64,000 bases of DNA from JBGAPI01 sp044221335 (GTDB taxonomy: Bacteria > Pseudomonadota > Gammaproteobacteria > Xanthomonadales > Ahniellaceae): the NCBI GenBank assembly GCA_044221335.1, contig JBGAPI010000011.1:1-64000 (forward strand), in the 5' to 3' direction. A model generated the notes under the pieces. That model was not told the origin of the DNA, searched no databases, and worked only from the letters and a program-made list of their open reading frames with translations. A program made the translations under genes and the position numbers. Shown piece by piece: positions 35,414-44,700 of this stretch; position 1 is the stretch's first letter; each line of letters begins with the position of its first letter.

Positions 35414-37719
35414 GGCGGGTTGCTGATCGTGATCGGCATCGGGTAGTAGGCGCCGGACAGGGCCGCGGCGTCGAACAGATAATCCTCGTTGCCGTAGCTC
35501 GGATGGCTCTTCAGGCCCGAAGGCGTGGTCGCCAGCACGAACAGGTCGTAGTCGCCGTTCGGGAAGGCGCGCGAGTCGAAGCTCAATGCGTATCGCCCCT
35601 GCGGCGCCGGGGCATCCACCGCGGTGTCGAGGTGCAGGATCGGCGTGCCCGGTGTCGGCGACGCGCCGGTCGGGCGCAGGTAGACGTCGAGTGCGGCGAT
35701 TCCGGCGGTGCCGCCGGTGCTCCACACCTCGGTGCTCTGGACCGGCATGTTCATCAGCTGCGGCGCCCATCCGGCCCAGCTGCGGTTGCCGACCTCGATG
35801 TTGAGCGGCACGACGCCGTTGACCGGGATGCGGGTGTAGTTCGAAGCGCCCAGATGCTGGGCGTCGCCGGTGTCGCTGTCGCCGATCCGCTGCAGTCGCG
35901 CCGGCGGTCCGAGGCGTGGCAGTTCCGCATGCAGCGGGAAGTGGTGCAGCGCGGAGGGCGGCGTGTAGGCGGGCGCGCTGCCCGGCGGGTACAGCACCTC
36001 GACATGGAGGTTGAGGATGCCGGCGTTGTCGGCGAAGAACTGGAAGCGATTGTCGCCACGGAGCAGAGGCGAATTGCCGCCAGCCACGAGCTCGCCGAGC
36101 TTGATCCGGCCGGTCGACGGCACGCCCCAGCTCAGGGCGTCGGGATTGCCCGGGCTGGTGTTGTTGCGCGCGGGCGGCAGGGGGTAGCTGGCGCCGCCGT
36201 TCAGCGTGACGGTATCGGTCGGCAGGATGCTGAGCGAGGAGTAGTCGCCCATCTGGTAGGTGTACACCAGCCAGGCCTCCGCGGTGGCTCCGGCGGTGAC
36301 CGGCCGGAGGTCGTCGGGGATCGCGACGGTGAAGGTCGGGAACTGCGTGTTCCAGCGTTGCGACTTCTGGTAGTCGGTACCCTCGATCCGGGTCACGTAG
36401 TTGTGCACTACGCGCGCGTCGACGACCGGGCCATCGAAGCCGAAGTTGTCCCAGTGCAGGAGGAAGTACGGCACCGCGTCCTTGATCGTGTTGTAGCCGA
36501 AGCCGATCCACAGCAGCTCATAGTCCGCCGCCGGCAGCTGGTAGGGCGCAAAGCCGGTGTCGATGACCGTCTTGCCGTCGATCTGGATGCGCACGCCGTC
36601 GGTGCCGACGCTCACGTCGAAGTGCCGTCGCACATTGCTGAGCGCCTGGCGCCCAGCCTCCTCCATGTCGACGTTCGCGATCGGATGCGACGCGCCCTGC
36701 AGGTCGACGAGGCTCACCGACAGCGTCTGGAACTGCGCGCGCAGCCGGAGGATGCCCGCCGGCAGCCCGAGCGCGCCCTCCTCGTCGAAGAAGCTCGCGT
36801 GGCCGCTGACCTCGGTCGGTATCGGGTTGAGGTCGAGGTACCACACCGAGCGCGGCGACAGCGGCGAGTCCATGTCGAACACGATCCGCCGGCGCGTGCC
36901 GGACTCGATCCGGATCTGCTTCCGGAACCGCTGCGCGCTCTGCGACTTGTCGCCGGTGTTGTCGACCCGGGTGCCGTTCAGCGTGTGCGCGTGGAGCTGG
37001 TCGTTGATGAAGAACAGGTTGAAGCGCGGGTCGGTCGACACCATCGCCGCGTTGTTCCAGTTGCGCTCGTCGGCCGGACCGATCGGCAGGTTGAAGTCGT
37101 CGAACCAGGTGAGGCTACCGCGCAGTGCCGCGACCCGGCGACCGTCGCCGCCCGGGAAGGTCTGCACCGCGGCCTCGCTGCTGATCCGGCCGACGGCGCT
37201 CAACCGCTGCACGCTCACGACATAGTCGCGGTCGTTGTCGAGCGGCTGGATCTGCACGCGGCGATTTCCGGTGACCAGCCACTTCGCGCCCGGCGGCAGG
37301 TTGATCGAGCTGGACGCGGTGAACGGCGCCGTCAGGTGATCGGGATTGAGGCAGCCGCCGCCGCTGTCGTTGCCGGCGACCAGGCGCGCCTTCTCGCCGG
37401 CGGCGACCGCGGCGCCGCTCGCGGCGGGCCACCAGGTGACCAGGAATCCCGCGTCGTCGTCGGGCGAGCCGGTCATGGTCCAGAACTGGCCCCAGGGATG
37501 GTCGGCGTTGTAGTCCATCTCCAGCGTCGCGACGTGGTCGTCGCGCAGGATGGTCAGCGTCGGCGCTACGGGCAGGTTCGCCTCGAAGCCGTTGGCGAAC
37601 AGCGTGCCGGATTGCGCGTTGGCCGTCGTGGCGGTGGAGAGTGCGAACAACAGGCACGCGACGACCCGCGTCCATCGATCGGCTCGCATCGCGAGCCGTG
37701 ATACCCGATCCCGTTCCAT
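35410..37719 (-). CDS. Large secreted protein, paralogue of the next gene
   Basis: 769 residues; signal peptide RVVACLLFALSTATTANAQ. The mature protein begins SGTLFANGFEANLP, so the F-x-x-G-F-E element found at the C-terminus of five other proteins here is at the N-terminus of this one. A fibronectin-like region is followed by a laminin-G/concanavalin-like region (LTWFDDFNLPIG, RKQIRIESGTRRRIVFDMD, HFDVSVGTDGVRIQIDGKTV) and WDNFGFDGP, shared with the downstream protein. C-terminal beta domains include ALSFDSRAFPNGDYDLFVLATT. No catalytic motif is evident. Its stop overlaps the GTG of the next gene, so the two are made together and may form a complex or a two-partner surface structure. Confidence 0.75.
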   Translation of the reverse strand: MERDRVSRLAMRADRWTRVVACLLFALSTATTANAQSGTLFANGFEANLPVAPTLTILRDDHVATLEMDYNADHPWGQFWTMTGSPDDDAGFLVTWWPAASGAAVAAGEKARLVAGNDSGGGCLNPDHLTAPFTASSSINLPPGAKWLVTGNRRVQIQPLDNDRDYVVSVQRLSAVGRISSEAAVQTFPGGDGRRVAALRGSLTWFDDFNLPIGPADERNWNNAAMVSTDPRFNLFFINDQLHAHTLNGTRVDNTGDKSQSAQRFRKQIRIESGTRRRIVFDMDSPLSPRSVWYLDLNPIPTEVSGHASFFDEEGALGLPAGILRLRAQFQTLSVSLVDLQGASHPIANVDMEEAGRQALSNVRRHFDVSVGTDGVRIQIDGKTVIDTGFAPYQLPAADYELLWIGFGYNTIKDAVPYFLLHWDNFGFDGPVVDARVVHNYVTRIEGTDYQKSQRWNTQFPTFTVAIPDDLRPVTAGATAEAWLVYTYQMGDYSSLSILPTDTVTLNGGASYPLPPARNNTSPGNPDALSWGVPSTGRIKLGELVAGGNSPLLRGDNRFQFFADNAGILNLHVEVLYPPGSAPAYTPPSALHHFPLHAELPRLGPPARLQRIGDSDTGDAQHLGASNYTRIPVNGVVPLNIEVGNRSWAGWAPQLMNMPVQSTEVWSTGGTAGIAALDVYLRPTGASPTPGTPILHLDTAVDAPAPQGRYALSFDSRAFPNGDYDLFVLATTPSGLKSHPSYGNEDYLFDAAALSGAYYPMPITISNPP

Positions 37720-38032
37720 GGCCGGTCTCCCGAAGAGCGTGGCGGGATGCTAGGCGTCGCGTCCGCGTCGGATTGCGACTCGTGGTCCAGTTCCGGGCGC
37801 GCCGAGTCGCGCAACGGTGATCCGGTTGGCGGTTCCGGCACGGACGTTGGACCGGCCAAGGTCCCACAGTCGCGGCCATGCGTTGACGGATACCCGAAGC
37901 GACGAGGCGCATGGACCAGCTTCCCCGACCGGTGCATGTGGGATGCACTGTCCCATGATCATCGGGCTGCAATTTTCCGGTCGCGGCCTAACATCGTGAC
38001 TTCCAGCCCCTACCTTGCAGGATGCACACCTC
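37720..38032. other. Divergent intergenic region, nothing specific seen
   Basis: 313 bases between the 769-residue secreted protein (minus) and the SDR gene (plus). It must contain promoters for both directions. I found no strong palindrome, no convincing -35/-10 pair and no gene. Confidence 0.35.
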
Positions 38033-38824
38033 ATGGACCTGAAACTGCGCGACAGACTCGCCATCGTCTCCGGCAGCACCGCCGGCATCGGCTACGCCAT
38101 CGCGGCGACGCTCGCCGCGGAGGGCGCGCGGGTCGTCGTCAACGGTCGTTCGCAGGCCTCCGTCGACAAGGCGGTCGCGACGATCGCCCAGGAGACTGAC
38201 GGCACGGTCGAAGGATTTGCCGGCGATCTCGCCGACGCGGCCGTGGCTACGCGGCTCGCCGGGAAGTACCCCGAGGTCGACATCCTGGTGAACAACCTCG
38301 GCATCTTCGAGCCGAAGGCCTTTGAGGACATTCCGGACGCGGACTGGCTGCGCTTCTTCGACATCAACGTGCTGTCCGGCGTGCGCCTCGCCCGGCTCGT
38401 CCTGCCGGCGATGAAGCGCCGCAACTGGGGCCGCATCATCTTCATCTCCAGCGAGAGCGGCGTGCAGATCCCGGCGGAGATGATCCACTACGGCATGACC
38501 AAGACCGCCCAGCTCGCCGTCTCGCGCGGTCTGGCCGAGTCCGTCGCCGGCACCGGCATCACCGTCAACAGCGTCCTGCCGGGCCCGACCCGCTCGCGCG
38601 GCGTCGAGGACTTCGTCGATGCGCTGGCGAAGGCGGAGAACAAGTCCTTCGCGGACTTCGAGCGCGAGTTCTTCGACAAGGTCCGCCCGACTTCGCTGAT
38701 CAAGCGCTTCGCGACGACCGAGGAGGTCGCGTCGCTGGTCGCCTACGTCGCGAGTCCGCTGGCCTCGGCCACCACCGGCGCGGCGCTGCGCGTGGATGGC
38801 GGCGTGGTGAAGAGCGCGATCTGA
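38033..38824 (+). CDS. Short-chain dehydrogenase/reductase
   Basis: 263 residues. A Rossmann SDR with the cofactor glycine motif SGSTAGIG, NNLG, a catalytic serine in ISSESG and the Y-x-x-x-K pair YGMTK. The C-terminus has the usual PLASATTGAALRVDGG ending. Reductions or oxidations of small alcohol/ketone substrates are expected; the arginine after the second beta strand (NGRS) suggests NADP(H). The substrate is unknown. The ATG at 38033 was preferred over the in-frame TTG at 38015 because AGGA sits ~10 bases upstream and the SDR fold starts at once. A hairpin follows at 38838. Confidence 0.93.
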   Translation: MDLKLRDRLAIVSGSTAGIGYAIAATLAAEGARVVVNGRSQASVDKAVATIAQETDGTVEGFAGDLADAAVATRLAGKYPEVDILVNNLGIFEPKAFEDIPDADWLRFFDINVLSGVRLARLVLPAMKRRNWGRIIFISSESGVQIPAEMIHYGMTKTAQLAVSRGLAESVAGTGITVNSVLPGPTRSRGVEDFVDALAKAENKSFADFEREFFDKVRPTSLIKRFATTEEVASLVAYVASPLASATTGAALRVDGGVVKSAI

Positions 38825-38837
38825 GTCGCCGACGCCG

Positions 38838-38867
38838 GGATCGCCCCCGCCGGTCGGAGGGCGATCC
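38838..38867 (+). terminator. Terminator-like hairpin after the SDR gene
   Basis: GGATCGCCC and GGGCGATCC form a 9-base perfect stem around a 12-base loop, 14 bases past the SDR stop. There is no T-run, so intrinsic termination is unproven. Confidence 0.4.
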
Positions 38868-38985
38868 ACGGCAGCCGGTCGTCGTCTTCGAGGACTAGCC
38901 GCCCCGACGAATCGAGCGTGTGTGCACTCGAGTCGCGGACGAGGCGTCCACGTCCCGCGCTGGCAGGCAGATTTTCAGCCGCCTG

Positions 38986-39465
38986 CTAGGTCTTGTCCGC
39001 GGAGGGACCCACGCCGATCGCATCGAGCGTCGCGGGCGCCGACCCGCCGTCCGCGGGCGCGTCGGCGTCGAGCGTGAACACGACCGGCACGGCCACCCGG
39101 CTGTCGACCGCGACGCCGTCGTGGCGGGCGGGCGTGAATCGCCAGGTCTTCACCGCGTCGCGGAGCAGGACGGGAGGCGCTTTCCCGGTCGGATCGGGCG
39201 ACAGCTCGCGGACCACGCCGTCGCTGCCGATGTGCACGCGCAGCGTGACCACGCCGGCGAGCTTTTCGGCGATCGCAGCTTTCGGATAGGCCAGCATCGA
39301 CACGCGGTCGTAGCTCGCCGGCACATCGACCACCACGGGGGCGGTCGACAGTGTCCGCACGGGCTGCGCGACATACACCGTCGCGGCCAGGGCGCCGTTC
39401 AGGGCCAGCAGCGCCGCGACACCCGCGCGGGCCCGCGTGATGGAAACAGCATCTTGCTTCAACAT
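38986..39465 (-). CDS. TonB-like energy transducer C-terminal domain protein
   Basis: 159 residues with an N-terminal membrane segment (AGVAALLALNGALAATVYVA). The C-terminal domain is TonB-like: YPKAAIAEKLAGVVTLRVHIGSDGVVREL, then a strand-helix-strand ending DAVKTWRFTPARHDGVAVDSRVAVPVVF. TonB couples proton motive force to outer-membrane receptors. Here the usual proline-rich periplasm-spanning linker is missing (only ~20 residues separate membrane segment and domain) and no exbB/exbD is near, so it may be a short TonB-fold protein with another role rather than a full transducer. AAGGA lies ~10 bases before the ATG. A small membrane protein gene lies immediately upstream. Confidence 0.8.
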   Translation of the reverse strand: MLKQDAVSITRARAGVAALLALNGALAATVYVAQPVRTLSTAPVVVDVPASYDRVSMLAYPKAAIAEKLAGVVTLRVHIGSDGVVRELSPDPTGKAPPVLLRDAVKTWRFTPARHDGVAVDSRVAVPVVFTLDADAPADGGSAPATLDAIGVGPSADKT

Positions 39466-39485
39466 GAGGATTCGTTCCTTGTGGA

Positions 39486-39722
39486 TCACCAGCCCGGAGA
39501 ACCACAGCCCGAGCAACAGGTCGCTGCGGAATGATTCTGGACGGCCGCCGGCACTTCCGCGATGACCGCCGGCAGCACCGGCAAGGTGTCGCCGATCAGC
39601 GACGTGCCGTCGCCGGGCAGATGCGGCAGGACCGCGGCCAGCGAGACGACCGGAACCACGATCCACGTCCAACACGCGAGCCCCGGCCCGAAGAAGTCAC
39701 CGGCAAGAAGTGACCCGACCAA
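39486..39722 (-). CDS. Small cysteine-rich membrane protein, hypothetical
   Basis: 78 residues. One hydrophobic helix near the start (LACWTWIVVPVVSLAAVL), a second weakly hydrophobic stretch (LPVLPAVIAEVPAAV) and a C-terminal cluster ATCCSGCGSPGW. Third codon positions are almost all G or C, as in true genes here, and the gene ends 20 bases before the tonB-like start on the same strand, so they are likely co-transcribed. No family was recognised. The cysteine cluster could bind a metal or form disulfides. It could still be a chance frame. Confidence 0.5.
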   Translation of the reverse strand: MVGSLLAGDFFGPGLACWTWIVVPVVSLAAVLPHLPGDGTSLIGDTLPVLPAVIAEVPAAVQNHSAATCCSGCGSPGW

Positions 39723-39740
39723 TGGGGGTCGTTCGCCGAG

Positions 39741-40676
39741 TCATTCATTTGAAATCGCCCTCCGCGCGGCATCCTCCAGCAATCCCGCGAGTCTCCCCGG
39801 TCGCCCCAGCCGTTCGATCCACCAGGTGAGCGCAGCGCCGTCGTCGTCGCTGCGCCAGGCGAGGAACAGGCGCTCCTCGCCGCGTTCCTCCGCGGTCTCC
39901 TTCACCACCAGTCGGCCTGAGGCGATCGCGGCGCGCGCCAGCGCCTCCGGCAGGTAGCCGAAACCGTGGCCGGCGACCTGGAACGCGAGCTTGGCCGCGA
40001 TGTCGGGCACGGTCAGCGTGTTCTGCCCGAACAGCAGGCCCACCGTGCGTGGATTGAGCCGAAGCGCGGTGTCCGCGACGGCGACGGCGCGGTGGGCGAG
40101 CAGATCGTCACGGCGCAGCGGGCGGTCGATCGCGGCCAGCGGATGCGACGGCGCGACCGCGAACACGAAGGGCACGCTGCCGAGCGGCGCGGTCGTGTAG
40201 CCACCACCGGAGGGACCGTCGCCGGCCGCTCCGATCGCGAGGTCGGCGCGGCGGTCGACAAGGGCTTCCCAGGTTCCGGACAGCGCCTCCGAGCTCATCC
40301 GGATCCGGGTTCCGGCGCTGACCCGATAGAACTCGCAGAGGTCGTCGGACAGTGCCACCGGTGGGAACAGCGACTCCAGGCACAGCGTCAGCTGGGTCTC
40401 CCAGCCGGTCGCGACGCGTCGCACCCGCTGTTCGAGGTCGGACGCCGCGCGCAGCAGGTGCCGCCCTTCGTCGAGCAGCTCGCGGCCCGCGGCGGTCAGC
40501 GTCGCCTTCGGTCCGGCGCGCTCGAACAGCGCAACGCCGAGGCCCTCCTCCAGCTTGGCGACCGTGTAGGAGATGGTCGAAGCGACCCGGTGCAGTTCCG
40601 CCGCCGCGCCGGCGAAGGAGCCGCGGCGGTCGATGGCGTCCAGCACCTCGAGTCCGTCGAGGTTTATGCGCAACAT
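39741..40676 (-). CDS. LysR-family transcriptional regulator
   Basis: 311 residues. The N-terminal winged helix is typical (LDGLEVLDAIDRRGSFAGAAAELHRVASTISYTVAKLEEGLGVALFER, with the turn AAAELHRVASTISY). The effector domain follows (TQLTLCLESLFPP, RADLAIGAAGDGP, SVPFVFAVAPSHPLA, VAGHGFGYLPEAL). It is divergent from the NAD(P)-binding oxidoreductase at 40872, the usual arrangement of a LysR regulator and its target. The ~195-base gap is AT-rich and has two TTCGAA sites near the LysR start. The inducer is unknown; electrophiles or quinones are a common theme for this partner type (inference). Confidence 0.93.
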   Translation of the reverse strand: MLRINLDGLEVLDAIDRRGSFAGAAAELHRVASTISYTVAKLEEGLGVALFERAGPKATLTAAGRELLDEGRHLLRAASDLEQRVRRVATGWETQLTLCLESLFPPVALSDDLCEFYRVSAGTRIRMSSEALSGTWEALVDRRADLAIGAAGDGPSGGGYTTAPLGSVPFVFAVAPSHPLAAIDRPLRRDDLLAHRAVAVADTALRLNPRTVGLLFGQNTLTVPDIAAKLAFQVAGHGFGYLPEALARAAIASGRLVVKETAEERGEERLFLAWRSDDDGAALTWWIERLGRPGRLAGLLEDAARRAISNE

Positions 40677-40871
40677 TCGAATTTCTCGATGCTAGTTCTG
40701 CAAATTATCCGTTTTTCGAACACGAGGCTGACGCCTATATTGCTCTCAACCGAGGCAAATGCTCAATCCTGAGCAGACGATCCGGGGCCAATCTAACATC
40801 GATGGAATCGACCATTGATTGCAAGGAGGCCCACCCGCCCGACCCGGCCCCCTCATTCAAGGAGCAATGCC
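40677..40871. promoter_or_regulatory. LysR/oxidoreductase divergent promoter region
   Basis: An AT-rich island in GC-rich DNA. TTCGAA occurs at 40676-40681 and again at 40715-40720. A possible plus-strand promoter is TTTCGA (40714-40719) and TATATT (40736-40741) with a 16-base spacer, leading toward the oxidoreductase gene. LysR regulators bind such AT-rich gaps between themselves and their target. No single T-N11-A box stands out. Confidence 0.35.
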
Positions 40872-41501
40872 ATGAAAGTCGTCCTGTTCGGCGCCACCGG
40901 CAAGTCCGGTAGCCGCCTCCTCACCGAGCTGCAGTCGCGCGGCCACCAGGTCACCGCGGTCGCCCGCGATCCGAGCAAGCTCGACGTCGCCCCGGGCACC
41001 GCGGTCAAGAAAGACGACCTGTCCGACGCCGCGAAGACCGCCGAGATCATCCGCGGCGCCGACGCCGTGATCAGCGCCTATGCCCCGCCGGCGGACGCCA
41101 CCGACGAGCTGATCGGGGTCACCGAGCGGCAGGTCGCCGCGGTCAAGAAGGCCGGCGTCGATCGCCTGCTGGTGGTCGGCGGTGCCGGCGGCCTCGAGGT
41201 CGCGCCGGGCGTGACGCTGATCGCCTCCGGCCACTTGCCGGCGCCGTGGCTGCCGATCGCGACCTCGCACGTGAAAGCCTTCGAGGTCCTGAAGCGTTCC
41301 GACGTCGACTGGACCTACGTGGCCCCAGCCGCCTTCTTCGAGCCCGGCCAGCGCACCGGAAAATTCCGCACCGGCCGCGACGAGCTGATCAGCGACGCCG
41401 CAGGCAACAGCCGGATCTCGATGGAGGACTACGCCATCGCGCTGGTCGATGAGCTGGAGAGCGGCGCGAATCGACGGCAGCGGGTTTCCGTCGGCTACTA
41501 G
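40872..41501 (+). CDS. NAD(P)-binding oxidoreductase (NmrA/YwnB-like atypical SDR)
   Basis: 209 residues. An N-terminal Rossmann fold with FGATGKSGSRLL (GxxGxxG-type cofactor loop), then VTAVARDPSKLD, GADAVISAYAPP and RLLVVGGAGGLEV. The short length and lack of the Y-x-x-x-K pair place it among the atypical SDRs (NmrA-like, YwnB, YesF), which act as redox sensors or reduce quinones and flavins. The substrate is unknown. AAGGAG sits about eight bases before the ATG. Its divergent LysR neighbour is the likely regulator. REP hairpins begin 14 bases after its stop. Confidence 0.9.
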   Translation: MKVVLFGATGKSGSRLLTELQSRGHQVTAVARDPSKLDVAPGTAVKKDDLSDAAKTAEIIRGADAVISAYAPPADATDELIGVTERQVAAVKKAGVDRLLVVGGAGGLEVAPGVTLIASGHLPAPWLPIATSHVKAFEVLKRSDVDWTYVAPAAFFEPGQRTGKFRTGRDELISDAAGNSRISMEDYAIALVDELESGANRRQRVSVGY

Positions 41502-41514
41502 TCCGCGAAGTCTC

Positions 41515-41718
41515 GGAGGGGTGGAAGCCCCGACGCATTTGTGGGAGGGGCGCGAGCCCCGATCTCTTGGCCCGACTGCGAGGTCGGGGTCGGGACTTGC
41601 GTCCTTCCTGCATCGGCTGTTGGGGGAGGGGCGCAAGCCCCGAACTCATGGCTCGAATGCGAGGCTACGGTCGGGACTTGTGTCCCTGCTCCATCGCGAC
41701 TTGCGTCGCTCCCACAAC
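41515..41718. repeat. Cluster of REP-type hairpin repeats
   Basis: At least four related hairpins fill the gap between two convergent genes. The forms are GGAGGGG-x5-CCCCGA at 41515-41534, GTGGGAGGGGCGCGAGCCCC at 41541-41560 (continuing GATC), a GGGGGAGGGGCGCAAGCCCC copy at 41618-41647, and a minus-strand copy at 41692-41718 starting GTTGTGGGAGCGACGCAAGT. The last shares its stem with the copy at 48443-48468. GTGGGAG/GTAGGAG heads with short GC stems are the form of GTAG-type REPs of Xanthomonadales, mobilised by RAYT transposases. They may also terminate both transcripts. Confidence 0.75.
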
Positions 41719-41762
41719 ATCCGCACGTCTGACGCGCCTCGCGCCGCGGCGCTGGCGCCGCT

Positions 41763-44700
41763 CTACAGGTTCCAGGGCGGCGTCCACGCCTCGATTCTCA
41801 TCGCGGCCAACGCCGCCTGCTCGTCCGCGTGGAGATCGACCCCCGACGGCGTCGCGCCAACCGTGCGGAGGGCCGTCGCCGCGAGAACGATTTCGTAGGG
41901 CAGTCCGATCTTCTTCGCCCCCTCGAGCGTGGCGAGCCAGGCCTTGACCGCCGCGCGCGACTTTCCCTGGTGGTGCGCGACGACGCCGTCGAAGTAGCGA
42001 CGCATCGGCTCGGCCACCGGATAGACCCGTTCGAGCTGGCGCACGAACACCATCGCCTGCTCCCGCCAGGCGCGGCGCTGCGCGTCGGCGGGCGCGCGGC
42101 GTTCGTGCTCGATGCAGGCGAATGCGACCTGCAGCCCGGCGTTGAGCAGGGTGTGCTGGCTCGGGCGATGGAGCAGGCTCGCGCACTGGCGGACCATCTC
42201 GGTGGCACCCGCCTGATCGTTCGCGCGCAGGCAGCCGACCGCCAGCGCCGACAGGATGTCCAGCTTGTTCGCCACCGTGCACTCCGGCAGGAACTCGCGC
42301 GCGGCCAGCGTGACCGCCTTCATCTCGTCGTAGCGCCCGAGCCGGAACAGCAGCCGGGTCTTGCCGATTACGCCCCAGATCAGGGCGATCCGGTCGTTCT
42401 GGCGGGTGCCGACGCGCTCGAGTTCGCCGTAGGCGGCGAAGGCCTCGTCGCAGCGCGCCTGCAGCAGGAACTGCATCGCCAGGCAGGCGATCAGGCTGGT
42501 CCGGTGGCGCGAATCGCCGAGCCGCTCGGAGATCGCCACCGCCTCTTCCAGTCGCCGCTGTCCGCCCTTCCAATGGCCGAGCCCGGTGCGATACGCGCCG
42601 ATCGGCAGCAGTACCCAGGCCAGCGTCGGCGAATGCTCCAGTGCGCGGGCACGGCGCTCGGCCAGCGTGCAGAACGTGCGGGCGAGGCCGCGGGCCGGCA
42701 CCGTGCCGGCGCCGATCGCCAGGTTGGCATTGAGCCGGATGCCGACGCGCCGCTCGCGCCCGACCGCCGCGGCGAGGTCGTAGCCGCGCAGCAGATCGTG
42801 CACGAACAGCTTGCGCTCGCCGCGCCAGTAGTTGATCAGCAGCGACAGCTCGTACGCCTCCGCCGCCTCGGTGAGCCGGGTCGCCTCTTCCGGCGACACC
42901 GAGTCCGCGGCGATCGGCCGGAACCGTCGCCACTGCTGCCGGACGAGGCAGGCGAGCAGGCTGCCGATGCGGCCGAGGGTGGATCGGGGGTGAGGCACCC
43001 CGAGCGCCTCGGCGGCGCGCATCGCCGTGGCCAGCGCGTCGTCGAGCCGGCCGAGGTCGCGGTACGCCGTCGCCATCCGCCGGAGCCAGGTGCCGCGCCG
43101 GAGCATCGGCACCGGCACCTCTTCGGCGAGTTCCAGCGCACGGGTCAGGAACTGCACCGCCTCGGCGCTGGCATAGACCGCCAGCGCGCGGTTGGCCGCC
43201 TGCTCGAGGTGATCGATGGCGCGTGCCGGCTGGCCGGCGCCGGCCCAATGATGAGCGAGCAATGGATGGAAATGCCCGAGGTCGTCGTGACGGCTCTCGT
43301 ACCAGGCCGCCACCCGCCCGTGCAGCTGGCGACGCTGGTCCTGCAGCATCAGCTGGTAGGCGACCTGCTGGGTGATCAGCTGGCGGAACGCGAAGCTCGG
43401 CGGGTCGGCCTCGGGATCGGCACCGACCAGCTCCAGCGCTTCCAGCGCCGCGAGGTCGTCGAGCACTCCTTCCTCCGAGCGCTGCGTCGGCAGCGTGGCG
43501 ACCAGGGTGTCCAGCCGGAAGATGCGGCTGATCACGCTCGCCACCTTGATCGTCATCGCCTGCGACGGCGACAGCCGGTCGATCTGCGAGATGATCAGTC
43601 CCTCGATCGAGTCGGGCAGCTGGAAGTCGGCGCCGGCCGCGTCGGCCATGCTCGCGCGGCCGTCGACGATCGCGAGCAGGCCGACGTCGCGCAGCGCCTT
43701 GCCGATCGCGACGCTGAAATACGGATGACCTTCGCCGCGCTCGGTGATCAGCGCCAGCGCCTGCGGCGGCAGCGCGGCGACGCCGAGGCGGCGACTGACC
43801 AGCTCGGCGATCTCCGCCGCCGGCATCGGCCCCAGCACGAGGCGCTCGGCGCCCGGGCGCGCCATCAGCTGGGCCCGCTCGACCGGCGGATCGGCCTGCA
43901 CCCGCGAGGCCAGCAGCAGCACGAGCGGTTCGACCTCGTGCACCAGCCGGCCGAGCAGCGCCCAGGAGGCCGAATCCAGCCACTGGGCGTCGTCGATCGC
44001 GACCAGGCAGGGCCGCCCCGCGGCCACGCCGGTCAGCAGGGCCAGCACCGCGGCGCGGGTATTGGCGGCACGCACTTCGCCGCTCATCTGCTGGGTCAGC
44101 TCGTCGTCGGCGACGCCGATCGGCAGGATGTCGTTGACCAGCGGCACCAGCTGCTCGACGCCGGCGGTGCGCAGGAGTCGCCGCGCCGCGGCCGCCATCG
44201 TCTCGGCATCGGCATCGGCGACTCCGGGCGCCAGGAGCTCGCGCACGATCGGCTGCCAGGCGTAGTAGCTGGTCGCGCGCTCGATCTGGTCGGCGCGTCC
44301 GGACAGGGTCAGCACCCCGGCCGTCGCGGCCAGCGCCGTCGCCTCCGCCAGCAGCAGCGACTTGCCGAGACCGGGGCGCGCCTCGATCAGGGTCACCGCG
44401 GAGCCGCGCTCGCGGGCCAGCGTGTCGACCCGGGCGGCCAGCGCACGGCGCGGCTCGGTACGCCCCACCACCTCGACCGGTGCCGCGGCACGGGCGTCCG
44501 CGGCGATCACGGCGAGCGGCCGGAACAGCGCGACCTCGATGCTCTTGCCTTTGGCCTTGAAGCTGCCGGCGGCCTCGAAGCGGATCGCGTTGCCGCAGCG
44601 CTCCTGGGTGCCGCGGTCGACGAGGATCCCGTCTTCGCCCTTCTTCATCAGCCGCGCGGCGAGGTTCACCGCGTCGCCCATGATGGTGTATTCGCGACGG

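Noticed and set aside
41515..41718. tRNA or small RNA gene in the gap between convergent genes
   Set aside because: The stems match REP-type repeats; no cloverleaf, anticodon arm or CCA end was found.
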